Source of the DNA: Echinicola vietnamensis DSM 17526
GTDB lineage: Bacteria > Bacteroidota > Bacteroidia > Cytophagales > Cyclobacteriaceae
Reading direction: 5' to 3'
Assembly (NCBI RefSeq): GCF_000325705.1
Contig: NC_019904.1
Coordinates: 3,164,001-3,228,000 of the forward strand
Length of the DNA: 64,000 bases
Part shown: piece after piece, positions 1 through 12,752 of the stretch
Position numbering within the stretch: the first letter of the stretch is position 1
Layout: each line of letters opens with the position of its first letter
Made by a program: the position numbers and the translations under genes
The notes under the pieces: generated by a model
The model's database searches: none
The model's input: only the letters and a program-made list of their open reading frames with translations
Told to the model about the DNA's origin: nothing

Positions 1-2055
1 GAGGTGAAGGAATACCGGAGGGAACTTGACCTTAAAAAGGCCCTTGTCACCACGCATTATAAGAAGGGCGATACCCACTTTACCACACAAGTTCTCGCCT
101 CGCATCCCGATCAGGTCATGGTTATTCACCTGACTGCCGATAAGCCTGGAGCCATTCATTTTACGGCTTTGGTGGACAGGCCCGGACCCTTCCAGCTGCA
201 GCACGCCGCCAATGGGGAATTGCTTATGACAGGCACTTCCGGTGATCATGAAGGTATCAAGGGCGGGGTGGAATTTGCCACTAGGGTAAGGGTCAAACAT
301 TCAAAAGGGGAGATGGTCAAGACAGGTGAGGGAATTGCAGTGAACAATGCCAATTCAGCTACCATTTATATTTCCATGGCCACTAATTTCAAGCAATATG
401 ATGACATCAGCGGTAATGCAGTGGAATTGTCCAAGCAACACCTCGAAAAGGCCTTGGGCAAGTCATTTGATCAAATCAGGAAATCACACGAGGAAGATCA
501 TCGCCGGTATTTTGACCGTGTGTCGCTTGATTTGGGGGAAAGTGAAGCAGAAAAGGATCCAACTGACAAAAGGGTAGAAAACTTTTCGAAAAGAGACGAC
601 CCAGGGCTGGCTGCTTTATATTTCCAGTTTGGACGTTACCTGCTGATTGCCGCCTCCCGGGCAGGAGGCCAACCGGCCAACTTACAGGGGATATGGAATG
701 ACCAGCTCAACCCGGCCTGGGACAGCAAGTACACGGTAAACATCAATACAGAGATGAACTATTGGCCGTCTGAAATCACCCACCTTTCTGAGATGAACGA
801 GCCGCTAGTGGAGATGGTCAGGGAACTTTCCCAAACAGGAAGAAAAACAGCCAAGGACATGTATGGCGCCCGTGGCTGGGCAATGCACCATAATACCGAT
901 CTTTGGCGGATCACCGGTCCAGTGGACGGCGCATTTTGGGGTATGTGGCCCATGGGAGGAGCTTGGCTCACCCAGCACCTTTTGGACAAATTCGATTTTT
1001 CTGGCGATACAACCTATCTAAAATCCATTTATCCCATACTAAAAGAGGCCTGCTTATTTTATTTGGATATCCTAAAAGTAGCTCCGGAAACGGGCTGGAA
1101 GGTGGTGGTACCATCGATTTCTCCAGAGAATGCTCCTTATCTGGACCATGATGCTTCTGTAGGTGCCGGACATACAATGGATAACCAGCTGCTGTCAGAC
1201 TTGTTCCAGAGAACTTCCCGTGCGGCCAGTATCTTGGATGATAAGGCATTTGCGGAGCAGTTGAAGGATAGTTGGGCACTGCTTGCACCCATGCAAATCG
1301 GACGATGGGGCCAGCTGCAAGAATGGATGTACGATTGGGACAATCCAGAAGACCATCACCGTCATGTTTCCCACCTGTATGGGCTTTATCCCTCCAACCA
1401 GATTTCACCTTACCATACACCTAAGTTATTTCAGGCAGCCAAAACTTCCCTTATGGCAAGAGGAGATGAATCTACCGGATGGTCCATGGGATGGAAAGTC
1501 AACCTTTGGGCCAGATTACTTGATGGAAATCACGCACTCAAGTTGATCAAGGACCAATTGTCCCCGTCCATCCAGGCGGATGGCAAACAAAAAGGAGGTA
1601 CCTATCCGAATCTATTTGATGCACATCCACCATTTCAGATTGATGGCAATTTTGGCTGTGCGGCGGGAATTGCAGAGATGCTGGTTCAAAGCCATGATGG
1701 AGCCATTCACCTTTTGCCTGCTCTGCCCGATGCATGGGAGACAGGAAAGGTGAGTGGGTTGAGGACAAGAGGTGGGTTTGAGGTGGAAATGGCCTGGAAG
1801 AATGGAAAACCGCAAAAAGTGACCATCAGCTCTACATTAGGAGGCTATTGTAGGATTCGCTCTTATTATCCCCTGAGCGGAGAAGGACTTCAACCAGCTA
1901 CCGGGGAAATCAGCAATCCGTTCTTTCAGACGCCTGAAGTAAAACCGGCTTTGGTTGCTTCAGCATCTACATTATTGCCACTGGTTTTGGATGAAATATA
2001 TGAATACGATTTATCCACCAAACCAGGAAAGAAATATGAACTTCATGCGAAATGA
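1..2055 (+). CDS. Glycoside hydrolase family 95 (alpha-L-fucosidase / alpha-L-galactosidase type), 5' end cut off
   Basis: The reading frame is open to the first base, so the gene starts upstream. About 683 residues remain of a family that usually has 750-800. GH95 enzymes are inverting alpha-L-fucosidases, some of which cleave alpha-L-galactose. The hallmark block is present: [17 protein letters not shown], then [10 protein letters not shown], whose two Asn (about 246 and 248, counting from the GTG at base 4) correspond to the residues that activate water. SPEN (Glu about 375) fits the general acid, and [11 protein letters not shown] follows near the C-terminus. The missing part is the N-terminal beta-sandwich and, presumably, the signal peptide. 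The stop overlaps the next gene by 4 bases (ATGA), so the two are probably translated together. In a xylan locus an alpha-L-galactosidase role is plausible, but substrate cannot be told from sequence. Confidence 0.93.
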   Translation, partial: EVKEYRRELDLKKALVTTHYKKGDTHFTTQVLASHPDQVMVIHLTADKPGAIHFTALVDRPGPFQLQHAANGELLMTGTSGDHEGIKGGVEFATRVRVKHSKGEMVKTGEGIAVNNANSATIYISMATNFKQYDDISGNAVELSKQHLEKALGKSFDQIRKSHEEDHRRYFDRVSLDLGESEAEKDPTDKRVENFSKRDDPGLAALYFQFGRYLLIAASRAGGQPANLQGIWNDQLNPAWDSKYTVNINTEMNYWPSEITHLSEMNEPLVEMVRELSQTGRKTAKDMYGARGWAMHHNTDLWRITGPVDGAFWGMWPMGGAWLTQHLLDKFDFSGDTTYLKSIYPILKEACLFYLDILKVAPETGWKVVVPSISPENAPYLDHDASVGAGHTMDNQLLSDLFQRTSRAASILDDKAFAEQLKDSWALLAPMQIGRWGQLQEWMYDWDNPEDHHRHVSHLYGLYPSNQISPYHTPKLFQAAKTSLMARGDESTGWSMGWKVNLWARLLDGNHALKLIKDQLSPSIQADGKQKGGTYPNLFDAHPPFQIDGNFGCAAGIAEMLVQSHDGAIHLLPALPDAWETGKVSGLRTRGGFEVEMAWKNGKPQKVTISSTLGGYCRIRSYYPLSGEGLQPATGEISNPFFQTPEVKPALVASASTLLPLVLDEIYEYDLSTKPGKKYELHAK

Positions 2056-3494
2056 CCTTTGTAAAAAGTAACATGCTAAGACTGATCAATCCAAATCATA
2101 TAAAAAGAGCAAATGAGAAGAGGCTTTTGCTAATGGCAATTACGCTGACCATACTGAATGTCCTTTCACTGATGGATCATGAACTTCAAGCCCAAGTCTC
2201 GGAACGTGACAGTCTTTATAACCTGACCCAGCAAGACTACGATGACATGAAACAAAAGCTGGGGCTAAAGGCAGCCATGCGTCCTGGGCCTTCTGGAGAT
2301 CCTTCCGCTGCTAATGCCGCCAATACTGATGAATCAAAAGTGAGGAGTTATTCCTTGCCAGATCCGCTTATTGCAAAGGACGGGAAAAAAGTCACGTCAC
2401 AAGGAGGTTGGGAGGAAGAAAGAAGGCCTCAAATCGTACAGGACTTAGAAACCGAAATGTATGGGGCCTTGCCCGCCAATTTACCTGCCGTGACCTGGCA
2501 TGTGGTCTCGGAGAAAGATACCGTAATTGCAAATTTTCCGGTGACCGAAAGATTATTGGTCGGCAAAGTGGACAATGCGAGCCATCCCGAAATTGATGTA
2601 CAAATCGAGTTGCTTGTGGGAGTACCTACTGCAGTTACAGCGGAGGTTCCATTGGTGATGGAGTTTGGATTCATCCGGTGGCCATTTGGCAATCCTTCGG
2701 CGGAGCCCGCCAGTTATTTCATGTCCCCTTACGAACCCCGTTGGAAACAGCAATTGCTGGCTAAAGGTTGGGGGTACGCCGTATTGGTTCCTTCAAGTAT
2801 CCAACCGGATCATGGTGCTGGATTGCGAACTGGAATTATCGGATTGGCCAACAAGGGGAAATTCCGGAGACCTGAACAGTGGGGAGTACTTCGTGCTTGG
2901 GCATGGGGAGCCAGTCAGGCCATGGATTATTTTGAAAGTGACCCGAATGTGGATGCTTCTAGGATTGGCATCGAAGGTACATCGCGGTACGGAAAAGCAG
3001 CCTTGGTCACGATGGCCTTTGATAACAGGTTTTCACTTGGATTTATAGGTTCCTCTGGCGCCGGAGGAGCATCCATCCTGAGGAGGAACTTTGGAGAGCA
3101 GGTGGAAAACTTGACCTCTTCAGCCGAATACCATTGGTTTTGCGGGAATTTCTTGAAATATGGTAGTGACCTGGCGGTAGATGATTTACCTGTGGATGCA
3201 CATTCCCTACTGGCCCTTTGTGCTCCACGGCCTGTGTTTATCAGTGTGGGGTCGCCTTTTATCGAGGGGCAATGGGTGGATGCCAGAGGGATGTTTTTGG
3301 GAGGAGTCCAAGCAAGTCCTGTGTATGAACTTTTGGGCAAGAAAGGTCTTGGAACCTCGGAATTCCCAGAAATGGGCACTGCCTTGACTGATGGTGAAGT
3401 GGCTTTCCGGCAGCATGCAGGAGGCCATTCTACAGGCCCCAACTGGAGTACTTGGATTGCTTGGGCTTCACGATATTGGAATACAGGGCTATAA
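2052..3494 (+). CDS. CE15-like 4-O-methyl-glucuronoyl methylesterase
   Basis: Predicted secreted alpha/beta-hydrolase of carbohydrate esterase family 15, which cleaves the ester between glucuronate on xylan and lignin alcohols. The nucleophile motif is GTSRYGKAA with Ser about 311; CE15 members usually carry GCSRxGK, so Cys is replaced by Thr here. The catalytic His lies in HAGGHSTGP (about 455-459). The catalytic region is roughly 100-475, ordinary for the family. The first ATG overlaps the GH95 stop; ATGs at 2073 and 2133 are alternatives, and a hydrophobic stretch ([14 protein letters not shown]) followed by Ala-Gln looks like a signal peptide with a long n-region. It belongs to the same + strand operon as the flanking hydrolases. 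Some annotations call such proteins acetylxylan esterase; the family call is firm, the exact ester is not. Confidence 0.85.
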   Translation: MTFVKSNMLRLINPNHIKRANEKRLLLMAITLTILNVLSLMDHELQAQVSERDSLYNLTQQDYDDMKQKLGLKAAMRPGPSGDPSAANAANTDESKVRSYSLPDPLIAKDGKKVTSQGGWEEERRPQIVQDLETEMYGALPANLPAVTWHVVSEKDTVIANFPVTERLLVGKVDNASHPEIDVQIELLVGVPTAVTAEVPLVMEFGFIRWPFGNPSAEPASYFMSPYEPRWKQQLLAKGWGYAVLVPSSIQPDHGAGLRTGIIGLANKGKFRRPEQWGVLRAWAWGASQAMDYFESDPNVDASRIGIEGTSRYGKAALVTMAFDNRFSLGFIGSSGAGGASILRRNFGEQVENLTSSAEYHWFCGNFLKYGSDLAVDDLPVDAHSLLALCAPRPVFISVGSPFIEGQWVDARGMFLGGVQASPVYELLGKKGLGTSEFPEMGTALTDGEVAFRQHAGGHSTGPNWSTWIAWASRYWNTGL

Positions 3495-3522
3495 ATAATT
3501 TAAAATATAAAAAGCTGTTGAA

Positions 3523-4482
3523 ATGAAATCTACCTTTTATTTAACTTTCCTTTTTTGCTTAGGGTTTTTCGGGAAATCATATTCCCAAAACCCTATCATC
3601 ACCGATGTATTCACAGCCGATCCTGCTCCGATCGTTTATCAGGATACCGTATTCCTGTACACGAGCCACGATACCGCTTCCGTGGAAGCCACAAACTATC
3701 AGATGAAAGACTGGTTGGTGTTTTCGTCTACTGATATGGTGAATTGGACCAATCATGGTGCTCCGCTTTCCCCAAAATCATTTTCTTGGGCCACTGGTGA
3801 TGCCTATGCCGCCCATTGTGTAGAGAAAGATGGTAAGTTCTATTGGTATGTATCCACCTTTCATAAAAAAGATGAAAACAGCAATGGCGGTGCAGCCATT
3901 GGGGTAGCCGTGTCTGATAGTCCTACTGGTCCCTTCAAGGATGCTTTGGGAAAAGCATTGATCGTCAATGAAATGACTACTGATAATGAGCACGGTTGGG
4001 ATGATATCGATCCGGCAGTTTTTATCGATGACGATGGCCAGGCGTATCTTTATTGGGGAAATGGAAGCTGTAAATGGGCCAAGCTCAAAGACAATATGGT
4101 GGAGCTGGACGGTCCGATCCATCACTTCAAGCCTAAGCATTTTATCGAAGGCCCTTGGGTGTACAAACGGCAAGATCTGTATTATTTGGTGTATGCCAGC
4201 GCCGGCACAAAACCAGAAATGATAGAATACTGTACTGCCTCAAGTCCCGAAGGCCCGTGGAACTACCAGGGAATCATCATGGAAAATGTCCCCAACTGCT
4301 TTACCGTTCATTCTGGAATAGCCACCTATAAGGGAAAAGATTATTTCTTTTACCATAATGGGACACTTCCCACCGGAGGCAGTTATAGACGCTCCATCTG
4401 TGTAGATTATATGCATTATAATGAAGACGGCACCATCCGGAAAGTGACGCAGACAAAAGAGGGAGTACTTCCGGCAGAGTGA
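3523..4482 (+). CDS. GH43 five-bladed beta-propeller hydrolase (xylosidase/arabinofuranosidase type)
   Basis: Secreted 319-residue, single-domain GH43. A signal peptide (LTFLFCLGFFGKSYSQ) is followed at once by the propeller. The three catalytic acids are visible: Asp in FTADPAP (general base), Asp in DDIDPAVFIDDDG (pKa modulator) and Glu in IEGPWVYK (general acid). Expected activity is removal of arabinofuranose or xylose from arabinoxylan; the subfamily cannot be settled by eye. It is 28 bases after the CE15 gene in the same direction. Its blade motifs (TADPAP, YLYTSHD-like, DMVNWT) closely resemble those of the GH43-CBM6 protein at 9473-10843, suggesting a shared origin within this locus. 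There is no CBM here. Confidence 0.92.
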   Translation: MKSTFYLTFLFCLGFFGKSYSQNPIITDVFTADPAPIVYQDTVFLYTSHDTASVEATNYQMKDWLVFSSTDMVNWTNHGAPLSPKSFSWATGDAYAAHCVEKDGKFYWYVSTFHKKDENSNGGAAIGVAVSDSPTGPFKDALGKALIVNEMTTDNEHGWDDIDPAVFIDDDGQAYLYWGNGSCKWAKLKDNMVELDGPIHHFKPKHFIEGPWVYKRQDLYYLVYASAGTKPEMIEYCTASSPEGPWNYQGIIMENVPNCFTVHSGIATYKGKDYFFYHNGTLPTGGSYRRSICVDYMHYNEDGTIRKVTQTKEGVLPAE

Positions 4483-4551
4483 TTATCCATATGTATCAAG
4501 ACATAAAAGAAGAGAAAAGCATAAAGAGAAAAGAGGCTCCGCCGCTCCTGT

Positions 4552-4567
4552 CTGCCGCCAAAGGCAG
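4552..4567. repeat. Small GC-rich intergenic hairpin (CTGCC/GGCAG)
   Basis: Between the GH43 and CE6 genes (4483-4661) lies non-coding sequence with a CTGCC-GCCAAA-GGCAG hairpin and, at 4601-4610, the palindrome GATAGCTATC. Similar CCTGCC/GGCAGG hairpins occur at 16772-16810 and 42664-42680, so this looks like a dispersed intergenic repeat rather than a terminator: no T-run follows it. Confidence 0.45.
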
Positions 4568-4661
4568 GGTGGACGAGGCAGCGTGCGAACTGTGAATCCT
4601 GATAGCTATCGTGATCGGAGGGCTCAGAAAACAAAATAAAACCAATTAATAAACCATCTAA

Positions 4662-5498
4662 ATGAAAGAAACATTCAAAAAAATATCTCTGGTGCTTGTC
4701 ATTATGACCCTAGGGGTTTCTGCCCAAGCCCAGGACAAGAATTTTTACATTTTTCTTGCTTTCGGCCAATCCAATATGGAAGGAGCAGCGAAGTTTGAAG
4801 AACAGGATAGGGAGGTAAATCCACGGTTTCAGGTCTTACAATCCATTGATTGTCCTGATTTGGGCAGGGAAAAAGGGCAATGGTACCCGGCTGTTCCGCC
4901 ATTGACCCGATGCCATACGGGGCTCACTCCAGCCGATTATTTTGGAAGGACCTTGGTAAAAAACCTGCCAGACAGTATCCGGGTGGGCGTGATCAATGTG
5001 TCTGTGGGAGGATGTAAAATAGCGCTGTTCGAAAAAGATACTTATTCCTCCTATGTCGATACAGCGCCTGATTGGATGCTGAACATGATCAAGGTATACG
5101 ATGGAGATCCTTACGGCCATTTGGTGGAACTGGCAAGGAAAGCGCAGGAGGATGGCGTGATCAAAGGGATTCTACTCCATCAGGGCGAGTCCAATACTGG
5201 TGATGTCCAATGGCCCAATAAAGTGAAGGGAGTATATGAAAACCTGCTTTCCGACTTGGGCTTGGTACCAGAGGAAGTACCGCTATTGGCTGGGGAAATG
5301 GTCAGTGCCGAGCAGGGAGGGAAATGTGCCAGCATGAATGCCATCATTGCCACCTTACCGGAGGTGATTCCCAATGCCCATGTGATCTCATCCCAAGATT
5401 GCGAAGCGGTTTCCGATGGGCTGCATTTTTCAGCAGCAGGATACAGGGAGCTAGGCAGACGCTACGGAGCCAAAATGAGCTCGATTTTAGAAAATTAA
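4662..5498 (+). CDS. CE6-type SGNH acetylesterase (acetylxylan esterase)
   Basis: Secreted 278-residue esterase with the SASA/SGNH fold used by carbohydrate esterase family 6. It should remove O-acetyl groups from xylan or its oligosaccharides. A signal peptide ends in VSAQAQ. The catalytic Ser is about 37 in FGQSNMEG; the second SGNH block is HQGESN, and the Asp-His pair is in SDGLHFSAAGY (Asp about 252, His about 255). The length is that of a compact CE6 enzyme, unlike the second SASA protein at 25329-27299, which has an inserted beta-sandwich. It lies 13 bases before the double CE1 esterase in an esterase-rich stretch of the locus, which supports acetylated xylan as substrate. Confidence 0.88.
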   Translation: MKETFKKISLVLVIMTLGVSAQAQDKNFYIFLAFGQSNMEGAAKFEEQDREVNPRFQVLQSIDCPDLGREKGQWYPAVPPLTRCHTGLTPADYFGRTLVKNLPDSIRVGVINVSVGGCKIALFEKDTYSSYVDTAPDWMLNMIKVYDGDPYGHLVELARKAQEDGVIKGILLHQGESNTGDVQWPNKVKGVYENLLSDLGLVPEEVPLLAGEMVSAEQGGKCASMNAIIATLPEVIPNAHVISSQDCEAVSDGLHFSAAGYRELGRRYGAKMSSILEN

Positions 5499-5505
5499 CC
5501 AATAA

Positions 5506-7434
<1,929 letters not shown>

Positions 7435-7512
7435 GCATTAAGGTATAGTAAACCACACCGAGCATATAAGTCATATCGAATTAAATCACATCAAACCTAT
7501 TAAAAGTACAAC

Positions 7513-9462
7513 ATGAAAACGGTTAATTATTCCCTGTTTACTGTCTTTTTAATCCTATTATTTACTGTTGATGCCAGTGCGCAAGACAGCAGGAAGGTAT
7601 CCAGTCCTGATGGTAAGCTTGTCTTCGTCGTGGAGACCGTGGAGGGGAAGTGGCACTATGACGTTCTTTATGATGATAAACCGATGCTGGAGCACTCCCC
7701 ATTGGGACTGAAGACCAATGAAGGGGACTTTACTTCAAGCCTGAGCTTTGTGGCGGCTTTCATGGATGTAATAACCACACAATACAAACAGGAAAAGATA
7801 AAGACCGCCTCCGTGAAGTATGAGGCCAACACACTGGATTATACCATAAAGAATGAGGAAGGAAAACAAATGGTCCTTCGTGTTCAAGTGAGCGACCACG
7901 ATATTGCCTTTCGGTATGAGCTGCCCAAATGGGGAGACACGCGGGCCACGGTGGTAGAAAAGGAATATACCGGATTTCGGTTTCCAGCAGAAAGCTCCGC
8001 CTTTCTTTCCTCAATGATGAGGCCGATGACCGGGTTTGCGCGGACGGCTCCCAGTTATGAAAGCGGTTATGTGACAGATGCTGATTTGAAAAGTACTACT
8101 GCAGAGTATGGTTATGTTTTTCCTGGACTTTTTAAGATTGGTGAAAATGGCTGGGTCCTGCTGTCCGAAACAGGCGTGGGTAGCAATTATAACGGCGCTC
8201 ACCTCAGCAGCTTCACGGATGGAATATACACCATGGAATATCCCCAAATGGAGCAAAACAATGGTTTTGGGAGTACTGGTGCCCAAATCGGACTTCCGGG
8301 CCACACCCCTTGGCGGACCCTTACCGTAGGAAAATCCCTTAAGCCGATCGTAGAGACCACCATTCCCTTTGATGTGGTGGAGCCGCTATATGAGCCGTCT
8401 ACTGCCTACCAATATGGGAAAGGAACCTGGAGCTGGATAGTCTGGCAGGACAACAGCATGAATTATGAAGACCAAGTGAAGTACATTGATCTGGCCGCGG
8501 CCATGGATTTTGAATACATCCTGATCGATGCGTGGTGGGATGAAAGAATTGGCTATGAAAAGATGGAAGAGCTGATCCAGTATGCCAATTCGAAGGAGGT
8601 TAATGTCTTCCTTTGGTACAATTCCAACGGAAGCGCTAATGATGCATTTCAGACTCCCCTGAACAAAATGAACACTTCCGTAGCCAGGAAAGAGGAAATG
8701 AAATGGTTGAAGGAAGTTGGGGTAAAAGGCTTGAAAGTGGACTTTTTCGGTGGAGACAAACAGGAAACCATGCGGCTATATGAGGATATTTTGGTGGATG
8801 CCAATGACCATGGCTTGATGGTGATTTTCCATGGGACTACTTTGCCCAGGGGTTGGGAAAGAATGTATCCCAATTTTGTAGGAAGTGAGGCCGTGTTGGC
8901 TTCGGAGATGTTGATTTTCTCCCAAGATGTGAGAGAGAAGGAGGCATATTATGCATCATTGCATCCATTTATAAGAAATTCAGTGGGAAGCATGGAGTTT
9001 GGCGGGGTTTTGCTCAACAAATTCCTCAACAAAGGAAATGAACGTGGCCAAGAGCGGCTGACCACTGACGTTTTTCAGTTGGCCACAGGGGTACTTTTCC
9101 AGAATCCGGTCCAAATGTTTGGCTTGACACCAAATAACCTGACTGATGTACCCGAATTTGAGCTGGAGTTTATAAGGGAGCTACCCACGACTTGGGACGA
9201 AACGGTCTTTATCGATGGATACCCAGGCAAATATAGTGTCTTGGCGCGAAGAAATGGAAAACGCTGGTATGTCGCTGGTGTCAATGCTGAAAATGCTCCC
9301 AAGACCTTGAGGATAGCTCTTCCCATGCTCCAAGGCCAGCAGGTTTCCCTGTACAATGATGGCGATAAAAGACAGCCTACGCACCAAACGGTGGAAGTAG
9401 GAGAAAATGGAGAATTGACCGTGACGGTCCAGCCAGGGGGAGGCTTTGTGATAACGAATTAA
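7513..9462 (+). CDS. GH97 alpha-glycosidase, probably the retaining alpha-galactosidase type
   Basis: 649 residues with signal peptide (ending VDASAQ), an N-terminal GH97 beta-sandwich (about 27-290), a TIM barrel (about 300-560) and a C-terminal beta domain. Barrel signatures are [11 protein letters not shown] and [11 protein letters not shown]97 has inverting alpha-glucosidases of the SusB type, which use Glu bases, and retaining alpha-galactosidases, which use an Asp nucleophile. Here [13 protein letters not shown] places an Asp (about 410) where the retaining type has it, so alpha-galactosidase activity is favoured (inference). Together with GH95 this would deal with terminal galactose units on complex xylan side chains. 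The next gene begins 10 bases after the stop, consistent with one transcript. Confidence 0.9.
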   Translation: MKTVNYSLFTVFLILLFTVDASAQDSRKVSSPDGKLVFVVETVEGKWHYDVLYDDKPMLEHSPLGLKTNEGDFTSSLSFVAAFMDVITTQYKQEKIKTASVKYEANTLDYTIKNEEGKQMVLRVQVSDHDIAFRYELPKWGDTRATVVEKEYTGFRFPAESSAFLSSMMRPMTGFARTAPSYESGYVTDADLKSTTAEYGYVFPGLFKIGENGWVLLSETGVGSNYNGAHLSSFTDGIYTMEYPQMEQNNGFGSTGAQIGLPGHTPWRTLTVGKSLKPIVETTIPFDVVEPLYEPSTAYQYGKGTWSWIVWQDNSMNYEDQVKYIDLAAAMDFEYILIDAWWDERIGYEKMEELIQYANSKEVNVFLWYNSNGSANDAFQTPLNKMNTSVARKEEMKWLKEVGVKGLKVDFFGGDKQETMRLYEDILVDANDHGLMVIFHGTTLPRGWERMYPNFVGSEAVLASEMLIFSQDVREKEAYYASLHPFIRNSVGSMEFGGVLLNKFLNKGNERGQERLTTDVFQLATGVLFQNPVQMFGLTPNNLTDVPEFELEFIRELPTTWDETVFIDGYPGKYSVLARRNGKRWYVAGVNAENAPKTLRIALPMLQGQQVSLYNDGDKRQPTHQTVEVGENGELTVTVQPGGGFVITN

Positions 9463-9472
9463 GGACAATTCC

Positions 9473-10843
9473 ATGAATATAAGCTTTAAAAAACTCGTTT
9501 ATTCGGCATTCCTCCTTGGAGGGACTTGCCTGAACGCCCAGGGCCAAAACCCCATCATCCAAACTTCCTATACGGCAGATCCCGCTCCGATGGTCTATAA
9601 TGGCAAGGTATATTTATACACCTCCCATGATGAGGATCATTCGACGTGGTTTACGATGAATGACTGGAGATTGTACACCACAGAGGACATGGTTAATTGG
9701 ACAGATCATGGGGCAGTCTTGTCCTATAAGGATTTTAGTTGGGGCAAAATGAATGCCTGGGCGCCGCAGTGTATCGAACGGGACGGAAAATTTTATATGT
9801 ACGTGCCCATTACCGATAGGAATCATAAAAACGGTATTGGAGTAGCCGTATCCGATAGCCCATATGGACCTTTTATTGATCCTTTAGGCAGGCCCTTAAT
9901 CAGCAATAGCATGGCCGATATTGACCCGACGGTTTTTATAGACGATGATGGGCAGGCTTATCTGATGTGGGGAAACCCGGTCTGTTATTATGTGAAACTG
10001 AACAAGGATATGATTTCTCTTGATGGGGAGATAGGGCAGTTTCCCAATACGGTAGCTGCTTTTGGTAAACGTAAAGGCAAAGAAGATCCACGTCGCCCCA
10101 CGACCTATGAGGAAGGGCCTTGGCTGTACAAGAGAAATGACCTGTATTACCTGCTTTTTGCTGCGGGGCCATTACCCGAGCATATTGGCTATTCGACCAG
10201 TACGAGCCCTACAGGCCCATGGCAATACCAAGGCGTGTTGATGCCTACCGAGGGAAAGAGCTTTACCAACCACCCAGGTTTGGTGGATTTCAAGGGAAAG
10301 ACCTATCTGTTTTACCATAATGGGGCATTGCCCGGAGGGGGAGGGTTTACCCGTTCGGTGTGTGTCGAAGAGGTGAAGTTCAATGAAAACGGAACCATCA
10401 TGCCCCTCACAATGAGCCATGGAATTGCCGAAGGGCTTTCGCAATTGAACCCGTTTAGGAAAAATGAAGCGGAAACCATTGCATGGTCAGAAGGAGTCAG
10501 CACTGCGCAAAACGAAGGAGTGGGCAATTACGTCATTGCGGAACATGACGGTGCCTATTCCATGGTCAAAGGAGTAGATTTTGGAGATGTGGGCGCCACG
10601 ACCATTCATTTGCGGCTGGCGACGACCCACAATGGGAATGTGAGCGTGGAAGTAAGGCTGGATGGCTTGGAGGGAGATTTGATTGCCGAAGTGGAGGTTC
10701 CGCTCACTGGCGGAAGTGACCGCTGGGCCCTTGTCAAAAAACAACTTACCAAGGTGACAGGCGCACATGATCTCTACTTTATCTATAAAGGCAAGGCACC
10801 AAAAGACGTATTGTATTTCGATTATTGGATGTTTTCAAAATAA
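9473..10843 (+). CDS. GH43 hydrolase with C-terminal CBM6
   Basis: 456 residues: signal peptide (ending LNAQGQ), GH43 propeller (about 25-320) and a CBM6 beta-sandwich (about 328-456). Catalytic residues are Asp in YTADPAP, Asp in [12 protein letters not shown] and Glu in EEGPWLYK. The CBM6 is recognised by [12 protein letters not shown] at its start, GDYSM-like and VDFGD in the middle, and the final [13 protein letters not shown]6 modules bind xylan or xylo-oligosaccharides, so the enzyme probably acts on polymeric arabinoxylan as an arabinofuranosidase or xylosidase. The propeller is the closest relative in this window of the single-domain GH43 at 3523-4482. The start is preceded by only 10 bases after GH97, so translation may be coupled. 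Confidence 0.92.
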   Translation: MNISFKKLVYSAFLLGGTCLNAQGQNPIIQTSYTADPAPMVYNGKVYLYTSHDEDHSTWFTMNDWRLYTTEDMVNWTDHGAVLSYKDFSWGKMNAWAPQCIERDGKFYMYVPITDRNHKNGIGVAVSDSPYGPFIDPLGRPLISNSMADIDPTVFIDDDGQAYLMWGNPVCYYVKLNKDMISLDGEIGQFPNTVAAFGKRKGKEDPRRPTTYEEGPWLYKRNDLYYLLFAAGPLPEHIGYSTSTSPTGPWQYQGVLMPTEGKSFTNHPGLVDFKGKTYLFYHNGALPGGGGFTRSVCVEEVKFNENGTIMPLTMSHGIAEGLSQLNPFRKNEAETIAWSEGVSTAQNEGVGNYVIAEHDGAYSMVKGVDFGDVGATTIHLRLATTHNGNVSVEVRLDGLEGDLIAEVEVPLTGGSDRWALVKKQLTKVTGAHDLYFIYKGKAPKDVLYFDYWMFSK

Positions 10844-10887
10844 TCCTCTCAGCAAAATTAAATAGAATCCATATTAAGAAGATAAAA

Positions 10888-12630
10888 ATGAAGAAACGAC
10901 CTATTATCCTATTGGCTTTTTTATGGGCCACTTTTACTTTTAACCAAGCGTTAGGAAGGCAGGAAGCCGACCGTACCCCGCTGTTTACCAAGGTGATCTA
11001 TCAGGGAGACGATCAGGTATATCATGATCATCCTCTGGAGGAGGGGGAATTTTACAATCCAATCCTCCAAGGATGCTACCCCGATCCAGCCATTACCAGA
11101 AAAGGAGACGATTACTATATGGTTTGTTCTTCTTTTGCGATGTTTCCTGGCGTCCCCCTTTTCCACTCCAATGATTTGGTGAACTGGACCCAGATCGGCC
11201 ATGTCCTGGACCGAACGTCTCAATTGGATCTCCATGATACCGGGATCAGTTCAGGGGTGTATGCACCAGGAATCACCTATAATCCCCACAACGATACGTT
11301 TTACATGATCACGACGGCTTTTGCCGGAGGATTGGGTAATATTATCGTCAAGACAAAGGATCCCAAACAAGGGTGGAGTGATCCCATAAAACTTGATTTT
11401 GATGGTATTGATCCGTCTATTTTCTTTGATGAGGATGGAAAGGCCTATGTCGTCCACAATGATGCACCACCGAGGGGAGAAGAACTGTACAATGGCCACC
11501 GTGTGATCAAGGTATGGGAATATGATGTGGCAAAGGACCAGGTGATAGCAGGTACTGACAAGATCATCGTAAATGGAGGGGTGGACCTTTCCGAGCAACC
11601 CATCTGGATAGAGGCTCCTCACCTTTACAAAAAAGACGGACGCTATTACCTGATGTGTGCAGAAGGTGGTACTGGAGGTTGGCACAGCGAGGTGATTTTT
11701 GTGTCGGATTCGCCAAAGGGACTGTTTAAGCCTGCTCCCAGTAACCCTATCCTTACCCAAAGGTACTTTCCAAAGGACCGCAAAAACAAAGTGGACTGGG
11801 CTGGACATGCCGATTTGGTGCTGGGGCCGGACGATAAATATTATGGGGTTTTCCTTGGTGTAAGACCAAACGAAAAAGACCGTGTCAATACCGGAAGGGA
11901 GACATTTATCCTGCCGGTGGATTGGTCAGGTGAATTTCCGATTTTTGAGAATGGCTTGGTACCGATGAAACCCAAGCTAAAGGTACCAGCTGGAGTGGTC
12001 AATAAAACAGGCGCAAACGGCTTTTTTCCCAATGGGAATTTTACTTACGAGGAGGATTTTACAGGTAAACAGTTGGATTACAGGTGGATCGGTCTGAGAG
12101 GTCCCAGGGAAGCCTTTATTGCTACATCCAAATCTGGCTTGGAGATCACTCCTTTTGCCGCCAATATCAAGGAGCTTAAACCTACTTCCACGCTTTTTTA
12201 CCGGCAGCAGCACAACCGCTTTTCGTTCACTGCGGACATGCATTACCTTCCGGGGTCAGCAGAAGAGTTGGCAGGGATCACCTGTCTGCAAAACGAAAGC
12301 TTCAACTATGTTTTCGGGGTGACCAAAAAGGGAAGTGATTACTATGTGGTCCTTCAGCGCAACGAAAAGCCGTCCATGAGGAGCAGAGATACCAAATCCA
12401 CCACCATTGCCAGTGAGCGAATTCCATTTGACGGGCAGATCAGTCTTCAGGTCAGTGCAGATGGAGACAATTATGAATTCGCTTATGCCGTGGATGGAGG
12501 AACACCGAAAAATCTGGGAGGGACCGTTTCCGGCGATATTCTTTCCACCAATGTGGCTGGAGGGTTTACCGGAAGTATGATCGGCCTGTATGCCACCAAA
12601 TCTAATGATGCCTTGCCTGTTTCGGAGTAG
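10888..12630 (+). CDS. GH43 beta-xylosidase/arabinofuranosidase with C-terminal concanavalin-like domain
   Basis: The start is set at the ATG at 10888, giving MKKRPIILLAFLW and a normal signal peptide; the upstream in-frame ATG at 10825 would overlap the GH43-CBM6 gene and lacks a signal. The 580-residue product has a GH43 propeller (about 35-365) with Asp in GCYPDPAITR, Asp in FDGIDPSIFFDEDG and Glu in WIEAPHLYKKDG. A C-terminal beta-sandwich (about 385-575) is the type found in two-domain beta-xylosidases (GH43_C2). That architecture usually means exo-acting beta-1,4-xylosidase or alpha-L-arabinofuranosidase working on oligosaccharides. It has no close similarity by eye to the other GH43 genes in the locus, which argues for complementary rather than redundant roles. 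Confidence 0.92.
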   Translation: MKKRPIILLAFLWATFTFNQALGRQEADRTPLFTKVIYQGDDQVYHDHPLEEGEFYNPILQGCYPDPAITRKGDDYYMVCSSFAMFPGVPLFHSNDLVNWTQIGHVLDRTSQLDLHDTGISSGVYAPGITYNPHNDTFYMITTAFAGGLGNIIVKTKDPKQGWSDPIKLDFDGIDPSIFFDEDGKAYVVHNDAPPRGEELYNGHRVIKVWEYDVAKDQVIAGTDKIIVNGGVDLSEQPIWIEAPHLYKKDGRYYLMCAEGGTGGWHSEVIFVSDSPKGLFKPAPSNPILTQRYFPKDRKNKVDWAGHADLVLGPDDKYYGVFLGVRPNEKDRVNTGRETFILPVDWSGEFPIFENGLVPMKPKLKVPAGVVNKTGANGFFPNGNFTYEEDFTGKQLDYRWIGLRGPREAFIATSKSGLEITPFAANIKELKPTSTLFYRQQHNRFSFTADMHYLPGSAEELAGITCLQNESFNYVFGVTKKGSDYYVVLQRNEKPSMRSRDTKSTTIASERIPFDGQISLQVSADGDNYEFAYAVDGGTPKNLGGTVSGDILSTNVAGGFTGSMIGLYATKSNDALPVSE

Positions 12631-12752
12631 TTGATGATTTCTCCAATTAGAATGGATAAGTGATGCGGAGAAGGAACTAGATAACGAAACATGCTACTGT
12701 ACAATACATAATTGATTTTAACCTAATAAATAACCTGATGATGTCGTACATA

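Noticed and set aside
2927..3442. 171-codon frame on the - strand
   Set aside because: Fully opposite the CE15 gene, with Pro/Ser-rich composition typical of antisense reading.
8708..8770. GH97 as a SusB-like inverting alpha-glucosidase
   Set aside because: The Asp in KVDFF fits the retaining branch better, though only a tree can settle it.
10825..10887. Longer start for the third GH43 gene
   Set aside because: It would overlap the preceding gene and bury the signal peptide; the ATG at 10888 is better.
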